64,000 bases of DNA from an uncultured Collinsella sp. (lineage in GTDB: Bacteria; Actinomycetota; Coriobacteriia; Coriobacteriales; Coriobacteriaceae), in NCBI GenBank assembly GCA_900547345.1, contig URGG01000001.1, positions 3,074 to 67,073 of the forward strand, in the 5' to 3' direction. The notes under the pieces are model-generated. The model ran no database searches. It saw nothing but the letters and a program-made list of their open reading frames with translations, and was not told the origin of the DNA. This document shows positions 18,006-26,310 of the stretch, one piece after another. Position numbers and translations under genes: made by a program. Position 1 is the stretch's first letter, and each line of letters starts with the position of its first letter.

Positions 18006-18117
18006 GACGCTGCGAACCCGTCAGCGCGGCAATCTGCCTTTCAAGCCTTCGGGCATGACCATAAGGTCAATGCCCTCGTCTTTCAAGGCACCTTGCTCGC
18101 GCTGACGGGTTCTCGCT
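18006..18117. ncRNA. Three-part structured hairpin element, family A, copy 2
   Basis: Second copy of the element at 14916-15026, just after rnpB. The outer stem here is AACCCGTCAGCGCG (18015-18028) with CGCGCTGACGGGTT (18098-18111). The middle TGCCTT/AAGGCA stem is unchanged. The inner hairpin is GGGCAT-GACC-ATAA-GGTC-A-ATGCCC. Both variable stems change on both sides, so pairing is kept. It may act as the rnpB terminator, but the 14916 copy has no such neighbour. Confidence 0.65.
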
Positions 18118-18227
18118 TTCGTTTACGGAATCATCGGTGTTGCCGTTCTATTTACCGGGATTAACGGTACGTTCTTTGCCGTATTATTTAGGCTGTTTGT
18201 TGCTGCGCTTTATTTTGTTGAGGGGCT

Positions 18228-18866
18228 TTGTTGGACAGCTATTTTACTCTGCAATCGAATATTGAGGCTTCGGGCGAGTTTTTGGACCGCAAGAGCCGGT
18301 TTATTGCCCAGCTGGTCCATATTGAGTCCGAGGATGAGGCGAATGCCTTTATCGAGATGGTTCGCAAGCGTCATTATGACGCTCGACACAATGTCCCCGC
18401 GTGGATTTTAGTCGATGGACGTGAGCGCCAGAGCGATGACGGCGAGCCGAGCCGCACGAGCGGCATGCCGACGCTTGAGGTGTTGCGTGGTGCAGGGCTC
18501 AAAAATGTTTGCTGCGTGGTGACGCGCTATTTTGGTGGCACGCTGCTGGGACCTGGTGGCTTGGTACGTGCCTATACTGCGGCGACGCAGGCGGCGGTGG
18601 CCGCGGCTCAGGAGGCCGGGCAGATCGTCGAGATGACGAGTGTAGTGCCGGTTGACGTGCATGTGGCCTATCCGCAGTATGAGCAGGTGCTTCGTTTGGC
18701 GCAGGATTCGGGTGCCAAGGTTTCGGATACCGATTACGCGGATGCCGTGACACTTCATTTGGTGTTTAAGGCGGGGGAGCAGGAGCCGTTTTGCGCTAAG
18801 ATGCGCGAGCTTATGGCGGGGCGCGAGGAGATTGAGGTCGGCGCTCCCGAATTTGCCGAGTTCTAA
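18228..18866 (+). CDS. yigZ: YigZ/IMPACT family protein
   Basis: 212-residue UPF0029 family protein. The diagnostic block SDDGEPSRTSGMPTLEVL at about residues 65-82 is present, followed by VTRYFGGTLLGPGGLVRAY; the C-terminal part matches the usual DUF1949-type domain. The biochemical role of the bacterial family is not settled; eukaryotic IMPACT affects the GCN2 translation response. The start is TTG 18228 (or the adjacent TTG 18231) behind AGGGG; no in-frame ATG is suitable. A strong hairpin follows. Confidence 0.9.
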   Translation: MLDSYFTLQSNIEASGEFLDRKSRFIAQLVHIESEDEANAFIEMVRKRHYDARHNVPAWILVDGRERQSDDGEPSRTSGMPTLEVLRGAGLKNVCCVVTRYFGGTLLGPGGLVRAYTAATQAAVAAAQEAGQIVEMTSVVPVDVHVAYPQYEQVLRLAQDSGAKVSDTDYADAVTLHLVFKAGEQEPFCAKMRELMAGREEIEVGAPEFAEF

Positions 18867-18922
18867 CGGCGACGGCCGGCGTGCTTTTGGATGGATCCCA
18901 AGCGCGCCGGTCGTCGTTTTTC
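18865..18922 (+). terminator. Terminator of yigZ
   Basis: A GC-rich imperfect stem, GGCGACGGCCGGCG against CGCCGGTCGTCG, is followed by TTTTTC. It directly overlaps the yigZ stop codon. Confidence 0.75.
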
Positions 18923-18934
18923 TGTTGCTGCCGT

Positions 18935-19381
18935 TTACTCGGCGAGCTGCTTTAGCACATCGCAGGCGATCTCGACGGCATCGTCGATGCAACCGCGGCA
19001 GCTGCGGAGCGGACCCTTATCCGATCCGATGCCCTTGAGCGTGCCGCAGACGGTCGTCGTATTCTTCTCGCCAAAACGCTTGGCGATTCCGCGCGACAGC
19101 TTGTAGGTCTGGCCCTTGGTCTTGGGGTTTTCCATGCCGTCGCTCATTACAAAGCCCATGATGGCCACGGCGCCCGAGATAGCGCCGCAGGTTTCGGTCA
19201 TACCGCCCATGCCAGCGCCAAAGCCCTCGGTGAGGGTAAAGGCGACCTGGGGGTCGAGCCCGACGGCGGGAGCGAGCGTGCAGGCGACGGCCTGAGCGCA
19301 GTTAAAGCCACGGGCGTGGTATTCGGCAGCCTGAGCCTGGCAGGCGGTGATGTCGAGCTGGGCCGTATCGATTTGCTTCAT
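18935..19381 (-). CDS. C_GCAxxG_C_C family redox protein
   Basis: 148-residue cysteine-rich protein of the C_GCAxxG_C_C family, named for its conserved cysteine pattern: FNCAQAVA, then ETCGAISGAV, then VCGTLKG and SCRGCIDDA near the C-terminus. The family is common in anaerobes and thought to bind redox metal centres or act in electron transfer; the exact role is unknown. Start ATG 19379-19381 has AAGGAG upstream; the frame extends further upstream without family similarity. It converges on yigZ. No partner gene is adjacent. Confidence 0.82.
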   Translation of the reverse strand: MKQIDTAQLDITACQAQAAEYHARGFNCAQAVACTLAPAVGLDPQVAFTLTEGFGAGMGGMTETCGAISGAVAIMGFVMSDGMENPKTKGQTYKLSRGIAKRFGEKNTTTVCGTLKGIGSDKGPLRSCRGCIDDAVEIACDVLKQLAE

Positions 19382-19612
19382 CGTTGTCTCCTTGGTTACG
19401 GTGTACCCGCCTATGGTACCCGTGACGGTGCATGTAATCATCGAGAGCTTCATGGATGCCTTATTTTTATCTATCGAGTAAATGCCCAAGGCTTGAGATA
19501 AATACCCCTGATCAATTTGTCCAACAACCTACCTTTGGGATGGGTTGAGAGGGGTGCAGGGTAGCGGTATCGTGAACCGAATAAAACTAAAACCCAGGCA
19601 AGGGAGCTAGAT

Positions 19613-20896
19613 ATGAGCGAGCAGACTATCGGTACCACATGTGTTCAGGGCGGCTATCACCCGGGAGATGCGGAGCCGCGCCAGGTGCCCATTTACCAGT
19701 CCACCACGTGGAAGTACGACACGTCCGAGCACATGGGCAAGCTGTTTGACCTGGAGGAGTCTGGCTACTTCTACAGCCGTCTGCAGAACCCCACGTGCGA
19801 TTTGGTTGCCGCCAAGATCTGTGAGATGGAGGGCGGCGCCGCTGCGATGCTCACGAGCTCGGGCATGGCTGCGAACTTCCTCGCTATCTTTAACGTGGCC
19901 GGTGCTGGCGATCACGTGGTCGCAAGCTCTGCCATTTACGGCGGTACCTACAACCTACTTGCTCATACCATGGAGCGCATGGGCTTGACCTGCACGTTCG
20001 TTGCCCCTGACTGCACCGATGAGGAGCTCGAGGCAGCCTTTGAGCCCAATACCAAGCTTGTCTTTGGCGAGACGATTGCCAACCCCGCCCTTGCCGTGCT
20101 CGATATTGAGCGCTTTGCCAAGGCCGCACATGACCACGGCGTGCCGTTGATGGTCGACAACACCTTCCCGACGCCCGTGATGTGCCGTCCCTTTGAGTGG
20201 GGCGCCGACATCGTTACGCACTCCACCACCAAGTACATGGATGGACATGCTGCCTACCTGGGCGGCGTGATCGTCGACCACGGCCAGTTTGACTGGATGG
20301 CCCATGCGGACAAGTTCCCGGGTCTTACCACGCCCGATGAGAGCTACCACGGCGTGACCTATGCCGAGAAGTTCGGTCGCGAGGGTGCCTTCATTACCAA
20401 GGCAACCGCTCAGCTTATGCGCGATCTTGGTCCCATGCAGAACCCGCATGCGGCGTTTTTCTTGAACAGCTCGCTCGAGAGCCTGCATGTGCGCATGCCG
20501 CGTCATTGTGAGAACGGCCTGGCCGTTGCCAAGTTCCTGCAGAGTCATCCCAAGGTACGCTTCGTGAGCTATCCGGGCCTGGAGGGCGACAAGTACTATG
20601 ACCTGGCTCAGAAGTACATGCCCAACGGTACCTGCGGCGTTGTGAGCTTTGGCTTTAACGGTGGCCGTGCGGCGGCCGAGACCTTTATGAAGAGCCTCAA
20701 GCTCGCCCAGATCGCCACGCACGTGGCCGACGCCCGCACTTGCTGCCTGCATCCCGCTAATGCCACGCATCGCCAGATGAACGATGAGGAACTCATTGCC
20801 TGTGGCATTTCCGCCGACATGGTGCGCTTGTCGTGCGGCCTCGAGGACACGGCCGATCTGATTGCCGACCTTGAGCAGGCACTCGAGCAGTGCTAG
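19613..20896 (+). CDS. metY: O-acetylhomoserine sulfhydrylase-type PLP enzyme
   Basis: 427-residue pyridoxal-phosphate enzyme of the Cys/Met metabolism family. It likely makes homocysteine from O-acetylhomoserine and sulfide. The PLP lysine lies in HSTTKYMDGH near residue 206; upstream are TSSGMAAN, SAIYGGTYNLL and MVDNTFPTP. A methionine gamma-lyase activity is possible from sequence alone because the two families overlap; the Y-F-Y-SR substrate region fits either. Start ATG 19613 follows AAGGGAG. I looked for a SAM riboswitch upstream and saw none. A terminator follows at 20966. Confidence 0.88.
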   Translation: MSEQTIGTTCVQGGYHPGDAEPRQVPIYQSTTWKYDTSEHMGKLFDLEESGYFYSRLQNPTCDLVAAKICEMEGGAAAMLTSSGMAANFLAIFNVAGAGDHVVASSAIYGGTYNLLAHTMERMGLTCTFVAPDCTDEELEAAFEPNTKLVFGETIANPALAVLDIERFAKAAHDHGVPLMVDNTFPTPVMCRPFEWGADIVTHSTTKYMDGHAAYLGGVIVDHGQFDWMAHADKFPGLTTPDESYHGVTYAEKFGREGAFITKATAQLMRDLGPMQNPHAAFFLNSSLESLHVRMPRHCENGLAVAKFLQSHPKVRFVSYPGLEGDKYYDLAQKYMPNGTCGVVSFGFNGGRAAAETFMKSLKLAQIATHVADARTCCLHPANATHRQMNDEELIACGISADMVRLSCGLEDTADLIADLEQALEQC

Positions 20897-20965
20897 GCTA
20901 GCGTGCGTGCGAGGCGTGGGACGGCTTTTCGGCTGACGACGTCCTCATAGTTCCGATTCCGTAGG

Positions 20966-21013
20966 CGGGACCCCGATCGTGTCCGTTTGTAGGCGATTGG
21001 GGTCCCGTTTTTG
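20966..21013 (+). terminator. Terminator after metY
   Basis: CGGGACCCC with CGATTGGGGTCCCG, enclosing a 20-base interior that extends the pairing with ATCG/CGAT, followed by TTTTT. It lies 70 bases past the stop and just before the MFS gene. Confidence 0.88.
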
Positions 21014-21037
21014 CGTTGCACGATAGAAAGGATATAC

Positions 21038-22342
21038 ATGGAGAAAACTGCCGAGCAGCTGCGCCGCGAACACATTGCCCTAGAGGGCGACACCCACGGT
21101 AAGAATAAATGGGCGATTCTGTTCACCGTGCTCGTCATGACCTTTATGGCGTGTCTGGATGCGAGCATCGTGACGGTGGCGCTCCCAGTGATGCAAAAGG
21201 AGCTGGGGGTGGGTCTCGACCGCATTCAGCTCGTGAGCTCGGTGTATCTGCTCGCGACGTGCGTCGCCATGCTGCCGTTTGGCCGCTTGGGCGATGTGCG
21301 CGGCAAGGTGAATGTGTTCCAGCTTGGTGTAATCGTCTTTACGGGTGGCTCGTTGCTTTGCGGGCTTTCGGCTTCGCTCCAGGTGCTTATCTTGGCGCGT
21401 TTCGTGCAGGGCATTGGCTGTGCCGCCGCGATGGCCAACAATATGGGCATCATCACCGAGTCGTTTCCGGCGCGTGAGCGCGGCCGTGCCATGGGCATTC
21501 TGGCGACCTTTGTGGCTCTTGGCATGATGTGCGGCCCCGTGCTCGGCGGCGTGCTGGTGGCGAGCTTTCCCTGGGAGAGCATCTTCCTTATCAATCTGCC
21601 CATTGGCGTAATCTCGTTTATCGTGGGACTCTATACGCTGCCGCATGTGAAGCCGGAGGCTGGCGAACGCCCTATGCCGTTGACAGAGGCGGCGCGTCGC
21701 TGCTTTGCGAGCTCGGCTTTCACGATTAACCTGGCTTGCATGCTTATCGTGTTCGTGGGTATCGGTGCCTCCGAGTTTGTGCTGCCGTTCTACTTTCAGG
21801 ATGCCCACGGCTTTAGCTCCGATATCTCCGGCCTGTTGTTTTTGGCGATGCCGGTCGTGAATGCCTTTGTGGGCCCGCTTTCGGGCTCGGTGTCCGACCG
21901 TGTTGGTTGTGAAGCGCCCACGGCCGTTGGCCTGGGCGTGTACGTGTGCGGTCTCTTTGCGGTGAGCACGCTTGACGAGCACTCTTCCATCTTGATGATT
22001 GTGTGCTGCGTCGCGTTTATGTCGTGCGGCACGTCGATCTTCCAGAGTCCCAATAATTCGCTGTATATGGGTTCGGCTCCGCGTGAGGCGCTTGGCTTTG
22101 CGGGCAGCTTGAGCAGCTTGGCGCGCTATGCGGGCATAGCGCTGGGTATTACGGCGGCGTCGCGCATCCTGTATGGACAGACGAGCGCGGCGATGGGCAA
22201 GACGGTCACGAGCTATGTGGCGGGTCGTCCGGACGTGTTCCTCTTTGGCTTCCGTTTGGTATTCTACGTGCTGATGGCCGTTGCTACCGTGGGCTTTGCG
22301 CTCACATTGGTACGTTTGGTGAGGACGCGCACCCGGCATTAG
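21038..22342 (+). CDS. MFS transporter, DHA2/EmrB-type
   Basis: 434-residue inner-membrane proton-coupled transporter. About twelve hydrophobic segments are visible; the family motif region LDASIVTVALPVM is in the first segment and GRLGDVRGK, the loop 2-3 signature, follows near residue 90. Motif C (GPVLGG) is in segment 5. Drug or metabolite efflux is the usual role; the substrate cannot be inferred. Start ATG 21038 has AAAGGA 7 bases upstream. Twelve rather than fourteen segments is slightly short for DHA2. It stands alone between a terminator and xpt. Confidence 0.88.
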   Translation: MEKTAEQLRREHIALEGDTHGKNKWAILFTVLVMTFMACLDASIVTVALPVMQKELGVGLDRIQLVSSVYLLATCVAMLPFGRLGDVRGKVNVFQLGVIVFTGGSLLCGLSASLQVLILARFVQGIGCAAAMANNMGIITESFPARERGRAMGILATFVALGMMCGPVLGGVLVASFPWESIFLINLPIGVISFIVGLYTLPHVKPEAGERPMPLTEAARRCFASSAFTINLACMLIVFVGIGASEFVLPFYFQDAHGFSSDISGLLFLAMPVVNAFVGPLSGSVSDRVGCEAPTAVGLGVYVCGLFAVSTLDEHSSILMIVCCVAFMSCGTSIFQSPNNSLYMGSAPREALGFAGSLSSLARYAGIALGITAASRILYGQTSAAMGKTVTSYVAGRPDVFLFGFRLVFYVLMAVATVGFALTLVRLVRTRTRH

Positions 22343-22499
22343 CGTGTTGGGAGGCTGCCTGCCACGACTCGCGCCGTTCCAAAAAGACTGGTTTGTGGTG
22401 CGATGCGGCTTGTGGGGCGGGCGGGGGTCGGTCCGTGGTAGACTATCGAACAACGTTTATTAATCGCGCGGTATCGTTGCCGCGAGAAGGGGTTGCGCC

Positions 22500-23078
22500 A
22501 TGCAGGAGCTTGAGGATCGTATTCGCCATGACGGCATCGTAAAGGCCGGTAACGTCCTTAAGGTTGATGCCTTCCTCAACCACCAGTGCGACGTTGAGCT
22601 GTTCGACCATATGGGCGCCGAGTGGGCCCGTCTGTTCGAGGGTGTCGAGATCAACAAGATCCTGACGATCGAGGCTTCGGGCATTGGCATGGCTTGCATT
22701 GCGGCCCAGCATTTTGGCGGCGTGCCGGTGGTCTTTGCCAAGAAGGCACAGTCCATCAACCTCGACGGCGAGCAGTATGCCACGACCATCTACTCCTTTA
22801 CCAAGCAGAAGGAGTACCCGGTTATCGTTGGCAAGCGTTTTCTGTCCGAGGGCGACAAGGTCCTGATTATCGACGACTTCCTGGCCAACGGCTGCGCGCT
22901 CGAGGGCCTTATCAAGATTTGCGAGGCTGCGGGTGCCGAGGTGTCCGGTATTGGCATTGCAGTGGAGAAGGGCTTCCAGGGCGGCGGCGATAAGCTCCGC
23001 GAGCGCGGCTTCCGCGTCGAGAGCCTGGCCCGTATCGCCGATATGGACTGCGAGACCGGCGAGATCACTTTCGCCTAA
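22500..23078 (+). CDS. xpt: Xanthine phosphoribosyltransferase
   Basis: 192-residue purine salvage enzyme that makes XMP from xanthine and PRPP. It shows the opening [10 protein letters not shown] and the stretch [10 protein letters not shown]. The PRPP-binding motif is [11 protein letters not shown] near residue 122, and the E-x-GIG stretch lies in the first half. Length is normal. Start ATG 22500 follows AGAAGGGG. No purine riboswitch is visible in the 157-base upstream gap. A clear terminator follows the gene. Confidence 0.95.
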   Translation: MQELEDRIRHDGIVKAGNVLKVDAFLNHQCDVELFDHMGAEWARLFEGVEINKILTIEASGIGMACIAAQHFGGVPVVFAKKAQSINLDGEQYATTIYSFTKQKEYPVIVGKRFLSEGDKVLIIDDFLANGCALEGLIKICEAAGAEVSGIGIAVEKGFQGGGDKLRERGFRVESLARIADMDCETGEITFA

Positions 23079-23106
23079 GCGCGCAACACAAGCGATTGGT
23101 ATGCGA

Positions 23107-23142
23107 TGTGACAAAGGGACTTTCCCTTTGTCACATTTTTTG
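23107..23142 (+). terminator. Terminator of xpt
   Basis: TGTGACAAAGGG / CCCTTTGTCACA with a 5-base loop and TTTTTT; perfect stem 30 bases past the stop. Confidence 0.93.
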
Positions 23143-23161
23143 TATGAGGGGAGGTGTTGAT

Positions 23162-23542
23162 ATGGACGAGAACAAGATGGGATGGCGCGAGTATGCGCGC
23201 TATGCCGAGATGTCGGCCGAGGAGTTGGCGCGCGATTGCGAGGCGCAGGTGTTTCGCGCGACGGGTCCGGGCGGACAAGGCGTCAACACGACGGACTCGG
23301 CGGTGCGCATGAAACATATCCCTTCGGGAATTACCGTGACGGCGCGCGAGAGCCGCAGCCAGTTCCAGAACCGTAGCTGCTGTCTGCGTAAGCTGAGGGC
23401 AGAGCTTGAGCGTCGTGGCCGTCCGCCGCGCCGACGCGTAAAGACCAAGGTGCCTCAGCGCTCTCGCCAGCGCAGGCTCAATGACAAGCACTTCAACGCC
23501 ATTAAAAAGGCCAACCGTCGCAAGCCGGGCAGCGAAGAATAG
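23162..23542 (+). CDS. RF-1-domain protein, probable ribosome rescue hydrolase
   Basis: 126-residue protein with the class I release-factor catalytic motif GPGGQGVNTTDSAVRM at about residues 35-50, followed by HIPSGITVTARESRSQFQNR, as in RF1/RF2 domain 3. It lacks the stop-codon recognition domains. The basic C-terminal tail (VPQRSRQRRLNDKH then KKANRRK) resembles ArfB and C12orf65-type rescue factors, which use the tail to enter empty mRNA channels. It likely releases peptides from stalled ribosomes. PrfH is the main alternative. Start ATG 23162 has GGGGAGG upstream. Confidence 0.8.
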   Translation: MDENKMGWREYARYAEMSAEELARDCEAQVFRATGPGGQGVNTTDSAVRMKHIPSGITVTARESRSQFQNRSCCLRKLRAELERRGRPPRRRVKTKVPQRSRQRRLNDKHFNAIKKANRRKPGSEE

Positions 23543-23550
23543 CCTTCTCA

Positions 23551-23621
23551 TAAGTTGCGGTGAAATAGGGACTGTTTTGCGGCTTTAGATGCATAAACAG
23601 TCCCTATTTCACCGCAACTTA
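23551..23621. repeat. Long perfect hairpin repeat, family B, copy 2
   Basis: 27-base arms (23551-23577 and 23595-23621) are perfectly complementary around a 17-base loop. The arm sequence matches the imperfect hairpin at 2652-2716. It sits between two converging genes, 8 bases after one stop codon and 7 before the other, where it could end transcription in both directions, yet no T-run follows. Confidence 0.85.
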
Positions 23622-23628
23622 GGTGGGG

Positions 23629-24591
23629 TTAGCGGGTGGGGTGCCAGACGTGGAGGGCGCCGCTGAGGATGTCGACCTCAATGCGCGAGGCGACAACGGG
23701 CTCGCCGTCGGCCTGGATGGGGTAGTCGGGCTCCTCAAAAGTGAGCTCGGCATGGCGGCAGCGGCGCATGCGAACCGGCGGCAGCTTGGTATGATGGCCG
23801 TCCTTGGCCGAAAGGAACATAGGCAGGGCTACCGCGCGAGGGACGGGGCCGCAGGCGTAGCAGACGTCGAGCATGCCGTCGCAGGGGTCGGCATCGGGGC
23901 AGATGCGATAGCCCGAGCCATACGTGGGGCCCAGCTGAATCGCCATGATGATCGCCCTTACGCGCTCGGCGGGCGCGCCGTCAAAGCTGGCTGTCATGGG
24001 GTAGTTGCGATAGCGTAGGCCAAACTGCTCAAGTCCCGAAAGAGTGTAGAGCGGAGCGCCGGCGAGGCCCGTCTTTTTGCGTAGCTCGGTGGTGCTCAGG
24101 CCGATGGCGGCATCGATGCCGACCGAAAGCGTCTGGTCGTAGTACTCAACGGCAGCCTCGCCGTTGCCGCTCGCAGGGCTCCACGAGCGAATGCGCCCGA
24201 TGTCCTGACGCTGCAGCTCGCAGGTGAGCAGCGCGCCAAAATCTTTGCCGGAGAAATCGTCGATTCCGAGTGTCTGGGCAAAATCATTGCCGGAGCCCAC
24301 GGGTAAGATGGCAAGAGCGGGGCGGGCTTTCTCCTTTTGCGCCATCAAGCCATTGACGACCTCGTGGATCACGCCGTCGCCGCCGAGTGCGATAACGGTG
24401 CGATAGCCCGTTGCCTGGGCGGCCAGCTCCTTGGCGTGTCCCATTCGCTCGGTTAGCACCAGGTCAAACTGGGATGCGCGTGCGGTCATGTCCAAAAAGC
24501 GCTGCAGACGCTCGGCAACTTCGCGCGCCGCACCCGACTGGGCGGCGGGGTTGGCGATGATGAGCGTACGTCCAAAATCAGTTGCGTGCAT
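23629..24591 (-). CDS. Diacylglycerol/lipid kinase family protein
   Basis: 320-residue DAGK/sphingosine-kinase-like lipid kinase. The nucleotide-binding loop GGDGVIHEVVNGL is at about residues 70-82 and is followed by LPVGSGNDFA. Near the N-terminus IIANPAAQSG matches the NP.sG family motif. It likely phosphorylates diacylglycerol or a related lipid at the membrane (YegS/DgkB type). Start ATG 24589-24591 is chosen where family similarity begins. It precedes the stop end of the ClC gene on the same strand with a gap of about 87 bases. Confidence 0.88.
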   Translation of the reverse strand: MHATDFGRTLIIANPAAQSGAAREVAERLQRFLDMTARASQFDLVLTERMGHAKELAAQATGYRTVIALGGDGVIHEVVNGLMAQKEKARPALAILPVGSGNDFAQTLGIDDFSGKDFGALLTCELQRQDIGRIRSWSPASGNGEAAVEYYDQTLSVGIDAAIGLSTTELRKKTGLAGAPLYTLSGLEQFGLRYRNYPMTASFDGAPAERVRAIIMAIQLGPTYGSGYRICPDADPCDGMLDVCYACGPVPRAVALPMFLSAKDGHHTKLPPVRMRRCRHAELTFEEPDYPIQADGEPVVASRIEVDILSGALHVWHPTR

Positions 24592-24678
24592 GGGGCGACT
24601 CCCGGCGTATGGCGTGACGGTGCGGTCGCGCTCAGGTCGAATTGCCCCCGATTGTGGCTGCACGGCGAATACTTACGT

Positions 24679-26100
24679 CTACTCTATCAGGTCGTTGTGG
24701 CGCTCGATAGCATCCGCTACCGTACCGCCCTCATCCACAATAAGCGAACGGCGCTTGGGTGAGATGATGCGTTGGGCGGGGTACACGCCGCGGTGCCCGC
24801 CGACGAGATAGCTGATAAAGGCCACGATGACAAAGAAGCCGGCTGCCGTGCCGTGGAACAGGTCGATGGCCATCATGCAGGTGGTGATGGGCACGTTGAG
24901 GCCGGCGCAGAACACGCCGAGCATGCCGAGAGCCGCCAGAAAACTGGGGTCGAGCCCGGTAAGGCAACCGATCCAGCCACCGAGTGCCGCGCCGATGCCA
25001 AACAGGGGCGTGACCTCGCCGCCTTGGAAGCCTGCGCCCAGGGTAAGCGCTGTGACGACCAACTTGATGGCTGCGTCCGTCAGGGTGGTGTTGCCTGCAA
25101 ATCCGGCGCCGGAAAGCCACGTGGAAAGGCCGGCGTAGTCCCAGGCATCGAGGAGGGCATAGGCGGCCAAAACCACGAGTGCGCCTATAAGTGCGCGAAC
25201 AAGGTAATTGGTGATAAAGCGACCGTACAGGCTCTTGACGGTTCGAACCGACCAGGCAAAGAGGCGTGCCGTCAGACCGAAGATAATGGCGCTGATAACA
25301 ACGATGACAACCGTTTTGGGTGTCATGTTGGGAACGCTGGCGATGACATTCGCCTCGTACTCGGTTCCCAAGGCAAGCGACGTAAAGTAGCCGGTAAACG
25401 AGGCGACCAGGCAGTAGATGCCCGCGGTGTAGTCGATCTTGCCGATAAAGCACATCTCCATGCCAAAGAAAGCCCCGGCAAGGGGCGAACCGAATACGGC
25501 ACCAAAGGCCGACGAGATGCCGGCGAGCATGAGGTCGTGGTGGTCATGCTTTTTGAGGTGGGCGAGGCTCGAGATGTTGCTGGCGATGGTGCCGCCGATC
25601 TGCACCGCGGCCCCCTCGCGACCGGCCGATCCGCCCGTTAGGTGCGTGAGCGTGGAGCACACAAACGTGAGGACGGCCATGCGCATATGGATGAGGCGTG
25701 TGCCCAGAGCGGAGTCGATGACCAGGTTGTTGCCACGCTTTGCGGCGAGACCGTGGTTCTTGTAGACCCATGCGGTGGCCATGCCCACAACGGGAAGCAG
25801 CGCGTAAATCCACGCATGGTGCTCGCGATAGTCGGTCGCGATATTCAGCGAGGCCAAAAACGCCCAAGCGGCAACGCCCATGGCGAGCGAGACGATGACG
25901 ACGAGTGCGAGCAACTTGGCGCTCGCGAGTAGGTTGCGGGCGTTGCGGCGCGTGTCGGCAGCCAAGAGATGCTCAGAGCGGGTGAGCTGATGCCTGCCTG
26001 CCGTGATGACGTCGTTCAGGGAGAAAAAACCGCCTTCGTCGAGCGGCTGGGAATGATCCTGCGCTTCGTTTGCGCTTTCGGGTTTGTCGTTATGAGCCAT
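24679..26100 (-). CDS. ClC-family chloride channel/transporter
   Basis: 473-residue ClC membrane protein with about ten to twelve helices and a long acidic N-terminal tail. The gating-glutamate loop reads GGSAGREGAAVQIGG; the canonical motif is GREGP, so the proline is replaced by Ala, as in a recognised side branch of bacterial ClCs. The C-terminal filter region GAGFQGGEVTPLFGIGAALGG is present in pieces. It probably exchanges chloride or another halide for protons. No C-terminal CBS domains. Start ATG 26098-26100. It diverges from moeA. Confidence 0.88.
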   Translation of the reverse strand: MAHNDKPESANEAQDHSQPLDEGGFFSLNDVITAGRHQLTRSEHLLAADTRRNARNLLASAKLLALVVIVSLAMGVAAWAFLASLNIATDYREHHAWIYALLPVVGMATAWVYKNHGLAAKRGNNLVIDSALGTRLIHMRMAVLTFVCSTLTHLTGGSAGREGAAVQIGGTIASNISSLAHLKKHDHHDLMLAGISSAFGAVFGSPLAGAFFGMEMCFIGKIDYTAGIYCLVASFTGYFTSLALGTEYEANVIASVPNMTPKTVVIVVISAIIFGLTARLFAWSVRTVKSLYGRFITNYLVRALIGALVVLAAYALLDAWDYAGLSTWLSGAGFAGNTTLTDAAIKLVVTALTLGAGFQGGEVTPLFGIGAALGGWIGCLTGLDPSFLAALGMLGVFCAGLNVPITTCMMAIDLFHGTAAGFFVIVAFISYLVGGHRGVYPAQRIISPKRRSLIVDEGGTVADAIERHNDLIE

Positions 26101-26310
26101 ACGTTCCTCTTTTAGGTTGCAACGCAAGCATTATAAAACGCGGCTAACGCGACGAGCCGGTGGGTTGGTTTCCATTCTGTTTCGCGGCCTGCAACCGACA
26201 GGTGTATTTGCGGGTACAGGCCGAGTCGCGGTCGTGCGTCGGGGGATTATACTGAGACAAGCATAAAGAATCGGCGCCCCTGTTGTGCGCCGTGGCATTA
26301 AGAGGTGCAT

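Noticed and set aside
19390..19612. SAM or other methionine riboswitch upstream of metY
   Set aside because: No S-box blocks are present; the leader has no convincing long fold.
22343..22499. Purine riboswitch upstream of xpt
   Set aside because: The conserved loop-loop and core sequences of the purine aptamer are not visible in the 157-base gap.
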